Below are positions 43,716-52,349 of a DNA stretch of 64,000 nt, in pieces. Position 1 is the first letter of the stretch, and the number at the start of each line of letters is the position of its first letter. The translations under genes were made by a program, and so were the position numbers. The notes under the pieces were generated by a model. That model was given only the letters and a program-made list of their open reading frames with translations. It was not told where the DNA came from and did not search any database. Origin of the DNA: Mucilaginibacter jinjuensis (lineage in GTDB: Bacteria > Bacteroidota > Bacteroidia > Sphingobacteriales > Sphingobacteriaceae); contig NZ_CP117167.1 of the NCBI RefSeq assembly GCF_028596025.1, positions 4,774,001-4,838,000 on the forward strand, read 5' to 3'.

Positions 43716-45539
43716 ATGCTATTCATGAAAAGGAGAAACTTTTTGATATTGGCTGCATTGTTGCCTGCTGTTATTGCAGTAGCGCAACCAAAGGCTAATC
43801 ATTCAAAAACAAAGAAAAGTATGCAATCCGATCCGAATCATAAATTGGTGATATATCAGCTGCTACCGCGGCTGTTTGGCAATGCCAAAACTGTAAACAA
43901 GTTTTACGGCTCTATCGAAGAAAATGGCGTTGGCAAGTTTAACGACATTACCGATGCCGGTTTACAGGAGCTCAAAAAAATGGGCTTTACCCACGTTTGG
44001 TATACCGGCGTAATTGAGCATGCCACCATGACCGACTATTCGGCTTATGGCATTCACCCTGATGATCCGGATGTGGTGAAAGGGCGTGCTGGCTCTCCTT
44101 ACGCGGTTAAAGATTATTACGATGTTGATCCCGATCTGGCCGTCGATGTCAAAAACCGCATGGCCGAATACGAAGCATTGATTAAACGTACCCACACCAA
44201 CGGCATGCAGGTGCTGATGGATTTTATCCCCAACCACGTTGCCCGTACCTACCACTCGGATGTAATGCCGGCTGGGGTTCGCAATTTTGGTGAGGATGAT
44301 GACAAAACCAAAAGCTTCGATCCGAAAAATGATTTCTATTATATCCCTGGTCAGCCATTTAAGGTTCCAGGGGGATATAACCCGGGTGGAGATGATTTCC
44401 ATAGTTCACTGAAAGACGGCCACTTTGATGAAAACCCTGCCAAAGCAACCGGTAACGATGCTTTTACAGCTAGCCCATCTATTGATGACTGGTTCGAAAC
44501 CCTGAAACTAAACTACGGTGTCGACTATGCCAATAACCGCACCGGGCACTTCGACCCTATTCCACCGGTATGGCAAAAAATGTACGACATCCTTAACTTC
44601 TGGAGTAACAAAGGCATCGACGGTTTCCGTTGCGATATGGTGGAGATGGTGCCTGTTGAGTTTTGGGCATGGGTGATCCCGAAGTTAAAGGAAACACATC
44701 CTAATCTCATTTTCATCGGCGAAGCCTACAATAAAAACGAATATGGACATTACTTATTTAAGGGACATTTTGATTATCTATATGATAAGGTGGGCTTATA
44801 CGATGCCATTAAAAGATTAGTGCGTAACGAAGGTAATGCCACCACCTGGGACATAAACGCTGTTTGGAACCACGATTGCAAAGGCATGGACGCGCACATG
44901 ATCCGCTTTATGGAAAACCATGATGAGCAGCGCATTGCTTCTAATGATTTTGCAGGCAACCCTTGGCTAGCCGTTCCGGGGATGATTGTTACGGCCACAC
45001 TAAACACCGGCCCGGTAATGATCTACTTCGGTCAGGAAGTTGGCGAACCAGCCACCACTGCCGAAGGTTTTAGCGGAGCAGATGGCCGCAGCAGTATCTT
45101 CGATTACTGGGGTGTACCCGAGCATCAAAAATGGCTGAACAACGGCAAATTTGATGGCGGACAGTTATCAGAAGATCAGAAAAACCTCCGCAACTTCTAC
45201 AGTAAATTATTAAACACCGTTAAAGATAACGAAGCGCTAAGCAGCGGCAAGTTTTACGAATTAATGATCGCGAATGAACACAACACAGGGTTCAATACGC
45301 GCGTATATATGTACTTGCGCTACACCGATAAGCAAAAGGTGTTGGTAATAAGCAACTTTAACCGTAATGAGCAGCATTTAAATGTGAAACTGCCAGCCGA
45401 TTTACTGCAGCAGTTACATGTAAGCGGGGCTGTAAATTTCACCGATTTGTTGAATGGCACCTCTTACAGAGCTAACGATATTAATAATGGATTGGATATC
45501 ACGTTACCGGCAAGCAGTGGAGTGATGTTGAAGTTTTGA
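43716..45539 (+). CDS. Second secreted GH13 alpha-amylase
   Basis: 607 residues; the true start may be the ATG at 43725 just before a basic signal peptide (KRRNFLILAALLPAV...VAQ). Catalytic residues on the longer numbering: Asp307 in GFRCDMVEM, Glu336 in IGEAYNKN, Asp403 in ENHDEQR. The barrel start KLVIYQLLPRLFGN and the loop TMTDYSAYGIHPDDPDVVKG are typical of Bacteroidota periplasmic alpha-amylases. It works with the 38699-40567 enzyme to give maltose-sized products. Only 7 bases separate it from GH65, so they share a transcript. Confidence 0.92.
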   Translation: MLFMKRRNFLILAALLPAVIAVAQPKANHSKTKKSMQSDPNHKLVIYQLLPRLFGNAKTVNKFYGSIEENGVGKFNDITDAGLQELKKMGFTHVWYTGVIEHATMTDYSAYGIHPDDPDVVKGRAGSPYAVKDYYDVDPDLAVDVKNRMAEYEALIKRTHTNGMQVLMDFIPNHVARTYHSDVMPAGVRNFGEDDDKTKSFDPKNDFYYIPGQPFKVPGGYNPGGDDFHSSLKDGHFDENPAKATGNDAFTASPSIDDWFETLKLNYGVDYANNRTGHFDPIPPVWQKMYDILNFWSNKGIDGFRCDMVEMVPVEFWAWVIPKLKETHPNLIFIGEAYNKNEYGHYLFKGHFDYLYDKVGLYDAIKRLVRNEGNATTWDINAVWNHDCKGMDAHMIRFMENHDEQRIASNDFAGNPWLAVPGMIVTATLNTGPVMIYFGQEVGEPATTAEGFSGADGRSSIFDYWGVPEHQKWLNNGKFDGGQLSEDQKNLRNFYSKLLNTVKDNEALSSGKFYELMIANEHNTGFNTRVYMYLRYTDKQKVLVISNFNRNEQHLNVKLPADLLQQLHVSGAVNFTDLLNGTSYRANDINNGLDITLPASSGVMLKF

Positions 45540-45554
45540 GGATTTACCCCAACC

Positions 45555-45636
45555 CGTCATTGCGAGGAACGAAGCAATCGCGAACTGTACAGAGCGGCTC
45601 TGTAGGCCGGGGATTGCTTCGTTCCTCGCAATGACG
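45555..45636. repeat. Intact copy of the 25-bp-arm palindromic repeat
   Basis: Perfect 25-base arms at 45555-45579 and 45612-45636 (CGTCATTGCGAGGAACGAAG... and its complement) surround a 32-base loop that itself holds ACAGAG/CTCTGT. The same arms occur, separated by about 1.95 kb, at 61266-61291 and 63241-63266. Confidence 0.9.
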
Positions 45637-45743
45637 CGTGAAGAGAAGAGAGAAAAAAGAAGAAGAAACAAAGTTCACCCGTTCCCAACCAATGAACGAT
45701 TGAACTAATGAACCAGTGAACCAATAAAATAAACCCTGATTAA

Positions 45744-47120
45744 ATGAGTAAACCCGCTATAGCCCAAAAACCTAAATTAAGTTTTTGGCAGATCTGGAAC
45801 ATGAGCTTCGGCTTTCTGGGCATCCAGTTTGGTTTTGCATTGCAGAACGGTAATGCCAGCCGCATCCTTCAAAAATTTGGTGCCGATGTGGAGCATTTAT
45901 CCTGGTTTTGGCTGGCTGCGCCGATAACAGGGATGATCGTTCAGCCCATTATTGGCCATTATAGTGACCGTACCTGGAACCGTTTGGGCCGTCGCCGGCC
46001 ATATTTTTTAACCGGTGCTATTTTATCGGCTATCGCTTTGTTTCTGATGCCTAACTCGGCCGCTATTGCCTCAATCGCCCCTCCTATTTTGGTTGGTGCA
46101 GGTATGCTAATGATTATGGATGCCTCGTTTAATGTGGCCATGGAACCCTTCCGTGCTTTGGTTGCCGATAACTTGCCCGATAGCCAGCGGAGTATCGGTT
46201 TCTCGGTACAAACCTGTTTAATTGGTTTAGGTGCTGTGGTAGGCTCTTGTCTGCCTTATATTTTCACGCATTGGTTCCATGTTCAATCTACCGCTCCAGC
46301 CGGGCAGGTTGAGGATAACGTTAAATATTCTTTCTATCTCGGCGGAACTATCCTGCTGCTTACCGTACTATGGACTATCATCCGCACCAAAGAATACTCT
46401 CCTGAAGAATATGCCAAATTTCACCCGGCAGAAGAAGCAGAAGAAAAACCCAAAAGCGGCATAGCAGAAATTTTAGGCGACCTGAAACGCATGCCCAAAA
46501 CCATGAAGCAATTGGGTCTGGTGCAGTTTTTCTCCTGGTTCGCGCTTTTCTCAATGTGGGTATTTACCACCCCGGCCATTGCGGCACACATTTACCACGT
46601 ACCTGCGGGCGATACCTCATCGGCAAAATATAGCGAAGCCGGTAACTGGGTGGGTATTTTGTTTGGTGTTTATAATGGCGTATCGGCCATTTATGCTTTA
46701 ATATTGCCTTCATTAGCTAAAGCTACCAGCCGTAAACAGGCGCACGCTTTCTCCTTAGTTCTTGGTGGAATCAGCTTATTATCAATATTTTTCATTGCAG
46801 ACCCGATGTGGTTAATTCTTCCCATGGTAGGTATCGGTTTGGCCTGGGGTAGTATATTGGCTATGCCTTACGCCATCCTGTCGAGCTCTATCCCGGCTAA
46901 GAAAATGGGGGTTTATATGGGAATTTTTAACTTCTTTATCACCTTCCCTCAAATTGTTAACGGATTTTTCGGCGGGCCTATCGTAAAATATTTTTATGGT
47001 GGCCAGGCGATATATGCAATCGTTTTAGCAGGCATTTTTATGCTTTGCGCGGCTCTCTCTGTATTGTTTGTACAGGATAGCAAGGATATCAGTGTTAAGA
47101 AAGCATTAGCAGACCGTTAG
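45744..47120 (+). CDS. MFS/GPH-type sugar transporter, probable maltose importer
   Basis: 458 residues, twelve membrane segments. The start LSFWQIWNMSFGFLGIQFGFALQ, HYSDRTWNRLGRRRPYFLTG and PFRALVADNLPDSQRS segments match the SLC45/maltose-type MFS carriers common in Bacteroidota glucan clusters. It should import maltose or short maltodextrins across the inner membrane by proton symport. It lies between the secreted amylases and the cytoplasmic GH31, which fits. The palindromic repeat at 45555-45636 lies just upstream. Confidence 0.9.
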   Translation: MSKPAIAQKPKLSFWQIWNMSFGFLGIQFGFALQNGNASRILQKFGADVEHLSWFWLAAPITGMIVQPIIGHYSDRTWNRLGRRRPYFLTGAILSAIALFLMPNSAAIASIAPPILVGAGMLMIMDASFNVAMEPFRALVADNLPDSQRSIGFSVQTCLIGLGAVVGSCLPYIFTHWFHVQSTAPAGQVEDNVKYSFYLGGTILLLTVLWTIIRTKEYSPEEYAKFHPAEEAEEKPKSGIAEILGDLKRMPKTMKQLGLVQFFSWFALFSMWVFTTPAIAAHIYHVPAGDTSSAKYSEAGNWVGILFGVYNGVSAIYALILPSLAKATSRKQAHAFSLVLGGISLLSIFFIADPMWLILPMVGIGLAWGSILAMPYAILSSSIPAKKMGVYMGIFNFFITFPQIVNGFFGGPIVKYFYGGQAIYAIVLAGIFMLCAALSVLFVQDSKDISVKKALADR

Positions 47121-47209
47121 ATTGACATTTGTTGGCTTAATTGTTGGTAAATATCAATATATTGGCTTCTTTAAGCTGAGACACTATTGATCACCAAGAA
47201 ATAAGGTTC

Positions 47210-49675
47210 ATGGACGAAAATATACTTGATCCCGACGATTTATTAGGGAGTAAAATTATAGGAGAAGAGGAAGACGATGAATTTCATCACCTTAACAATC
47301 CTGTGCTCGGGTTAAAGCCCATTGTTAAAAAATATTTAGGCATCGTTACCGATGTTAAAGCAGCCGGTAATAAATTCTTCTTTACCGACAGCGAAGCCCG
47401 GGTTGAAATTACGGTTGTAAGCGATGAAATTATACGGGTCAGGTTAGCGCCACACGGTGTTTTTCTCGAAGAGTTCTCTTACGCAGTACCTAAACACGAG
47501 CAAAAAGCCACTGTTTTTTCGCTGCATGAAGATGAATCGGAATACCGCGTATCAACCAGTACAGTAAATTGCCACATCCGTAAAATAGATTTTCATATCT
47601 CTTTTTCTGATACTCAAAACCACGTTACCAACCAGGATGCAGTACCAATGCACTGGGAAGAAAATACGCAGTTTGGTGGCTATTACGTATTCGGCACAAA
47701 AGTTTGCCACCCCGATGAAGCATTTTACGGCCTGGGCGATAAAGCATCAGACCTTAACCTTCGCGGCCGCAGGTTTAAAAACTGGAATACCGATGCCTAC
47801 TCTTTCGGCTGGAACCAGGATCCGCTTTACCGTAGTATCCCTTTCTACATAAGTTTAAACGAAGGTATCGCTCACGGTATTTTCTTTGATAATACATTTA
47901 AAGCCACATTTGATTTTGGGTCGGAAGACCGTAACAAAACCAGTTTCTGGGCAGATGGCGGCGAATTGCAATATTACTACATCCACGGCCCGCACATGAT
48001 GGACGTGGTAAAACGTTATCATCTTTTAACCGGCACCCACCCTATGCCGCCGCTTTGGGCGCTGGGTTACCACCAATGTCGCTGGAGCTATTATCCCGAG
48101 AGTAAGGTGATGTCTGTTGCCAAAGGTTTCCGCGCCAACCAGATCCCTTGCGATGGTATCTACCTCGATATTGATTACATGGATGGTTACCGTTGCTTTA
48201 CCTGGAACCGCAAATATTTCCCTGATCCTAAAAAAATGATTAAGGAATTGGCTGCTGATGGTTTTAAAACTGTGGTAATTATTGACCCGGGTATCCGTGT
48301 AGACGATAATTACAGCGTGTTTAAAGAGGGTAAAGAGAAACGTTATTTCTGCCGCCGTTGTGATGATTATTTTATGGAAGGCCACGTATGGCCTGGTCGT
48401 TGCCAGTTTCCTGATTTTACCAACCCAGAGGTTCGTGAATGGTGGGGTGGTTTGTTTGACGAACTGGTACAGCTTGGCGTTGCCGGTGTATGGAATGATA
48501 TGAACGAACCTGCCGTTTTTGGCGCAGGTACTTTCCCTGATGATGTTCGCCACCAGTATGATGGTTTCCGCGGATCTCACCGTAAGGCACACAATGTTTA
48601 CGGGATGCAAATGGTACGCGCTACCTACGAAGGTTTGCGCAAGTTGATGAAAAATAAGCGTCCGTTTACCATCACCCGTGCAGGTTACTCAGGCTTGCAA
48701 CGTTACGCCTCGGTTTGGACTGGCGACAACGTAGCCTCATGGGAGCATTTGCGTTTGGGTAATATACAGTGCCAGCGTTTGTCAATGTCGGGCGTACCGT
48801 TCTGCGGTACAGATATTGGCGGCTTTAGCGGCGAACCTGATGGCGAACTGTTTACGCGCTGGATCCAGTTTGGTGCTTTCTCACCGTTTATGCGTGCGCA
48901 CTCTGCCGGCGATACTAAAGAACGTGAACCATGGAGTTTTGGAGACCCTTACACTTCTATCAATCGTAAATTTATTGAGCTGCGTTACCGCCTGCTGCCA
49001 TATATGTATTCTACCTTTTGGGAACACCACCGCTATGGCTTCCCGATATTACGCCCGGTAGTTTTACAAGAACAGGATGTATTAACCAATCAAGCCCGCC
49101 AGGATGAGTTTACTTACGGCGATAAAATTTTGGTTTGCCCGGTTATGGAGCCCGGCCAAACCAAACGCCCGGTATATCTGCCAAAAGGCCAATGGTATAA
49201 TTTCTGGGACAATGAATTGGTAACCGGCGGTGCCGAAGTAATGGTACCTACCCCGCTCGAAACCATCCCGGTATTTATTAAAGCCGGTGCTGTAATACCA
49301 GAATACCCGGTAATGCAGTACGTAGGTGAAAAAGAAATTGAAGAAGTAAAGTTGAACGTTTACTATGCCGATCACGAAGTAAACTCATTCCTGTTTGAAG
49401 ATTACGGCGAAACCTTTGCCTACGAACAGGATATCTACCTCGAGAAAAAGTTTATTGTTACCGGCAAAGATACCCTACTTACCATTGAGCAGAGCCTGGA
49501 AGGCCTGTACACACCGCGATACGAAAACTATCATTTCAAATTAATCGGTTTGCCGTTTAAGCCTTCTAAAATAATTGTAGATGGCAAAACCGTAACAGAT
49601 TTTGTACTGACCGAAGAGAAATGCTACGAGTTTAAATTCTCTAAAAACTTTAAGCATATCGAAATTGTGAAATAA
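47210..49675 (+). CDS. GH31 alpha-glucosidase
   Basis: 821 residues without a signal peptide. Acidic N-terminal tail (EEEDDEFHH), then an N-terminal beta-sandwich, a TIM barrel and two C-terminal beta domains. Nucleophile Asp430 in GVWNDMNEPAVF, acid/base Asp568 in HSAGDTKEREPW, and MPPLWALGYHQCRWSYYPE at the barrel start. It releases glucose from maltose, maltodextrins or isomalto-sugars in the cytoplasm. It ends the alpha-glucan gene run, followed by a strong terminator. Confidence 0.95.
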   Translation: MDENILDPDDLLGSKIIGEEEDDEFHHLNNPVLGLKPIVKKYLGIVTDVKAAGNKFFFTDSEARVEITVVSDEIIRVRLAPHGVFLEEFSYAVPKHEQKATVFSLHEDESEYRVSTSTVNCHIRKIDFHISFSDTQNHVTNQDAVPMHWEENTQFGGYYVFGTKVCHPDEAFYGLGDKASDLNLRGRRFKNWNTDAYSFGWNQDPLYRSIPFYISLNEGIAHGIFFDNTFKATFDFGSEDRNKTSFWADGGELQYYYIHGPHMMDVVKRYHLLTGTHPMPPLWALGYHQCRWSYYPESKVMSVAKGFRANQIPCDGIYLDIDYMDGYRCFTWNRKYFPDPKKMIKELAADGFKTVVIIDPGIRVDDNYSVFKEGKEKRYFCRRCDDYFMEGHVWPGRCQFPDFTNPEVREWWGGLFDELVQLGVAGVWNDMNEPAVFGAGTFPDDVRHQYDGFRGSHRKAHNVYGMQMVRATYEGLRKLMKNKRPFTITRAGYSGLQRYASVWTGDNVASWEHLRLGNIQCQRLSMSGVPFCGTDIGGFSGEPDGELFTRWIQFGAFSPFMRAHSAGDTKEREPWSFGDPYTSINRKFIELRYRLLPYMYSTFWEHHRYGFPILRPVVLQEQDVLTNQARQDEFTYGDKILVCPVMEPGQTKRPVYLPKGQWYNFWDNELVTGGAEVMVPTPLETIPVFIKAGAVIPEYPVMQYVGEKEIEEVKLNVYYADHEVNSFLFEDYGETFAYEQDIYLEKKFIVTGKDTLLTIEQSLEGLYTPRYENYHFKLIGLPFKPSKIIVDGKTVTDFVLTEEKCYEFKFSKNFKHIEIVK

Positions 49676-49677
49676 TT

Positions 49678-49707
49678 AAAAGCCCCGCTAAAAATGGGGC
49701 TTTTTTC
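49678..49707 (+). terminator. Rho-independent terminator after GH31
   Basis: AAAAGCCCC and GGGGCTTTTTT flank a short loop. Confidence 0.92.
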
Positions 49708-49805
49708 TTGCCCTTTATATTGGGATATATTATCTTAGTTAAAACAGCACTGCCCCAGGCTGATTTTTATATCCTGATCTTATTTCTAAATCAAATCTAT
49801 TCAAT

Positions 49806-50633
49806 ATGAAAAGAGCTATCCTTATTTGTTTTATCGCATTAATATCCCTGTTTAAAACTTTTGCACAAACCAATGCCGATAAGTATGATGTAGTAGTAAA
49901 AACTACAGGTGATGAAATGGTGGGTAAAATAACCGAGATCAATGAAGATAACATCAAATTCACTTATAAGGGAGAAACATTAAGCTACACCGTAAAAAAG
50001 GCAGATATAGCCAAAGTAACTTTTGCCAGCGGCAGGGTCGAGATATTTAATCAGCCACAAACACAACCGAACTTGCCGGTAAACCCAGCCCAGGCAGCAC
50101 CCGCAGATACCAAAAATCAGGTGGCTATACTACCATTTGGATTAATTGTGGGCGGCCAACCAGGTTCTGAAGCTATGCAAACCCAGATACAAAATGATTG
50201 CTATACTAATTTTGCACAAAAAGCAGTGAGCATGAAGTTCCAGGATCCGGCAAATACCAATGTAATCTTGTTTAGAAATAATGTAACTCCCGAAACTATC
50301 AAAGGCTACACGATGGACGACTTATGCCACATGTTAGGAGTTGAATATCTGGTAACCGGTGTAGTTACACTTAATCATGCAAGCTCAACAACAACCGGCG
50401 GTGGCAGCAGCACATCAACAACAAAGAAAACAGATTCGAAAGATAAAACAACCACTTATAGTTCGGGGAGTTCGAGTTCATACGATAACTACACCACAAT
50501 AATTTTGATGAATATTTACGATCACGGCACAAAAATATTCACCAAAAGCCACCAGGCATTTTGGCCGGGTGTAGATGCCTATAAGGTTACATTATCGTAC
50601 CTGGCAAAAAGAACACCGATTTATAACAAATAG
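49806..50633 (+). CDS. Secreted protein of unknown function with a beta-barrel-like N-terminal module
   Basis: 275 residues: signal peptide (cleavage near KTFAQ), then a small module DVVVKTTGDEMVGKITEINEDNIKF...TVKKADIAKV typical of Bacteroidota secreted proteins, a Pro/Gln linker (about 80-100), and a second domain (VAILPFGLIVGG... LGVEYLVTGVVTLNH) that resembles the CsgG/FlgO-like fold used to report protein levels, with a Ser/Thr/Gly-rich insert near 200-225. The role is unknown. Confidence 0.6.
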   Translation: MKRAILICFIALISLFKTFAQTNADKYDVVVKTTGDEMVGKITEINEDNIKFTYKGETLSYTVKKADIAKVTFASGRVEIFNQPQTQPNLPVNPAQAAPADTKNQVAILPFGLIVGGQPGSEAMQTQIQNDCYTNFAQKAVSMKFQDPANTNVILFRNNVTPETIKGYTMDDLCHMLGVEYLVTGVVTLNHASSTTTGGGSSTSTTKKTDSKDKTTTYSSGSSSSYDNYTTIILMNIYDHGTKIFTKSHQAFWPGVDAYKVTLSYLAKRTPIYNK

Positions 50634-50696
50634 AAATACATGTTTAGTTTTAATACTCAGCACTAAATAATGACAAAACAGTTAAATAGTATCGTG

Positions 50697-50704
50697 TAGT
50701 TTTG
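50697..50704 (+). promoter_or_regulatory. -7 box for the SigZ-like gene
   Basis: TAGTTTTG fits TAnnTTTG, 27 bases before the TTG start of the sigma factor gene. Confidence 0.45.
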
Positions 50705-50730
50705 ATGTTTCAAACTAAACAGTTAAAGCA

Positions 50731-51312
50731 TTGGTTCAGGATTGCAACATATTTGAAATTTGGGAAGAATATAAATCATCCCTTTACCGTTTTATCCTGA
50801 ATCGCTTACCGTATGAGCAGGATGCTAAAGACCTGCTACAAGAAGTGCTTTTAAAAAGCTATCAATACTGTTCAAAGGGCAAAACTGTGCTATATTTAAA
50901 AGCATGGCTTTATAAAATAGCTTCCAACACCATTATCGACTATTACAAAAAGGCCGGGAAGCATCAGCCATTGATTGATGACCTGGTAGAGGAAGAAAAC
51001 AGCGAATCGGCCATAGGCGAAGCATCTGTTTATATCAAAGCTTTACTTCAATTATTACCCCAGGAGTACGCCATTCCATTGGCTATGTACGATTTGGGAG
51101 ATATGAGCCAGAAAGACATTGCCGAAAAACTAAATCTTAGCCTGGTAAACACCAAATCGCGCATACAACGCGGCCGGGTAAAACTTAAAGAGCGTTTTCT
51201 GGAATGCTGCGCGGTAGCCTTTGATGAAAATGGTGAGATGATAAGTTTCGATATTAAACCACAATGCAAGGAGTTGCAGGCAGAAAAAATGCGGCTCGAA
51301 AAACTATTTTAA
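50731..51312 (+). CDS. sigZ: ECF sigma factor, SigZ-like
   Basis: 193 residues, apparent TTG start because no in-frame ATG precedes the sigma-2 domain. Region 2 (about 12-77; RLPYEQDAKDLLQEVLLKSY, WLYKIASNTIIDYYKK) and region 4 (about 100-155; LAMYDLGDMSQKDIAEKLNLS... NTKSRIQRGRVKLKE) are clear. The C-terminal tail carries CC and a later Cys (ECCAVAFDENGEM... KPQC), as in SigZ proteins, perhaps a metal or redox sensor. No anti-sigma gene is adjacent. Its target genes are unknown; the next gene on the same strand is an SDR. Confidence 0.85.
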   Translation: MVQDCNIFEIWEEYKSSLYRFILNRLPYEQDAKDLLQEVLLKSYQYCSKGKTVLYLKAWLYKIASNTIIDYYKKAGKHQPLIDDLVEEENSESAIGEASVYIKALLQLLPQEYAIPLAMYDLGDMSQKDIAEKLNLSLVNTKSRIQRGRVKLKERFLECCAVAFDENGEMISFDIKPQCKELQAEKMRLEKLF

Positions 51313-51371
51313 ATTTTCCTGCATCTTTTTCGGGGTTGCCAGTCATAGGGATGAATTTAAAAAATCTCTTT

Positions 51372-52142
51372 ATGAATCAGCAATTCAATAACAAAACTGC
51401 GCTTATTGTAGGCGGTAGCAGTGGCATGGGTAAAGCAACAGCTAAACTATTGTTAGAACAGGGTGCAGAGTGGGTAGCCATTATCGGCCAATCTCAAACC
51501 AAATTAGATGAAGCACAACAAGAACTTTCAGCTTACGGACAGGTAAAAACTTTTAAGGCCGACTTAACCAATTGGGTCGATGTAGAAAAGGTTATCGACT
51601 ATGTTAAAAACCTTAATCGTACCGATTTACTGGTAAATGCGGCAGGTGTATTTAACCCTAAAAGTTTTATTGAGCACACCACCAGCGATTACGATAAATA
51701 CCTCGACTTAAACAAAGCCACTTATTTTATAACCCAGCAGGTAGTAAAAAACATGATTGCGCATCAATATGGCGCTATTGTTAATATCGGTTCTATGTGG
51801 GCTAAACAGGCTATCCTGGCAACGCCGTCATCTGCCTACTCTATGGCTAAGGCAGGCTTGCACAGCTTAACACAGCATTTGGCTATGGAACTGGCCAGTA
51901 GCCACATCAGGGTAAATGCGGTATCGCCGGCTGTTGTGGTAACGCCTATTTATGGCGCTTTTATCGAAAAAGATAAAATTGAAGAAACCCTGCAAGGCTT
52001 TAACAGCTTCCACCCTATTGGCAAAGTTGGCAGGCCCGATGATATTGCACAAACCGTCTGCTTCTTGTTATCAGACCAGGCATCATGGGTTACCGGTGCT
52101 GTTTGGGATATAGACGGCGGTGTAATGGCAGGCCGTAATTAA
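51372..52142 (+). CDS. SDR-family oxidoreductase
   Basis: 256 residues from the ATG at 51372; frames from 51264 or 51351 add residues overlapping the sigma gene end and lie before the canonical start. Motifs: LIVGGSSGMGKATA (NAD(P) site), NAAGVF, active Ser in NIGSMWAKQ and YSMAK (Tyr/Lys), and VRNAV-type VNAVSPAVVVTPIYG. Substrate unknown. It lies 59 bases after the sigma factor gene and may be in its operon and regulated by it. Confidence 0.85.
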   Translation: MNQQFNNKTALIVGGSSGMGKATAKLLLEQGAEWVAIIGQSQTKLDEAQQELSAYGQVKTFKADLTNWVDVEKVIDYVKNLNRTDLLVNAAGVFNPKSFIEHTTSDYDKYLDLNKATYFITQQVVKNMIAHQYGAIVNIGSMWAKQAILATPSSAYSMAKAGLHSLTQHLAMELASSHIRVNAVSPAVVVTPIYGAFIEKDKIEETLQGFNSFHPIGKVGRPDDIAQTVCFLLSDQASWVTGAVWDIDGGVMAGRN

Positions 52143-52154
52143 TAGCTTTGTTTG

Positions 52155-52200
52155 ATATAGATAAAAGCCGCTGAATTGATCAGGCGGCTTTTATCTATAT
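52155..52200 (+). terminator. Rho-independent terminator after the SDR gene
   Basis: ATATAGATAAAAGCCG and CGGCTTTTATCTATAT are perfect 16-base arms around a 14-base loop. Confidence 0.88.
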
Positions 52201-52349
52201 AATTCTGCCAGTTTAGCGTAAATACTTTCAGGTAACAAACAATATTGCTACTTTACATGGGCTTGCACAAACAAGCAGCATATATTTACGTTCAACTTAA
52301 AAAGGCCACCATCACAACTTAATCCATACCGGCCTTTAATGCTAAACCT

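Noticed and set aside
48026..48610. 194-residue minus-strand frame opposite GH31
   Set aside because: Antisense shadow covering the catalytic core of GH31; no known motifs.
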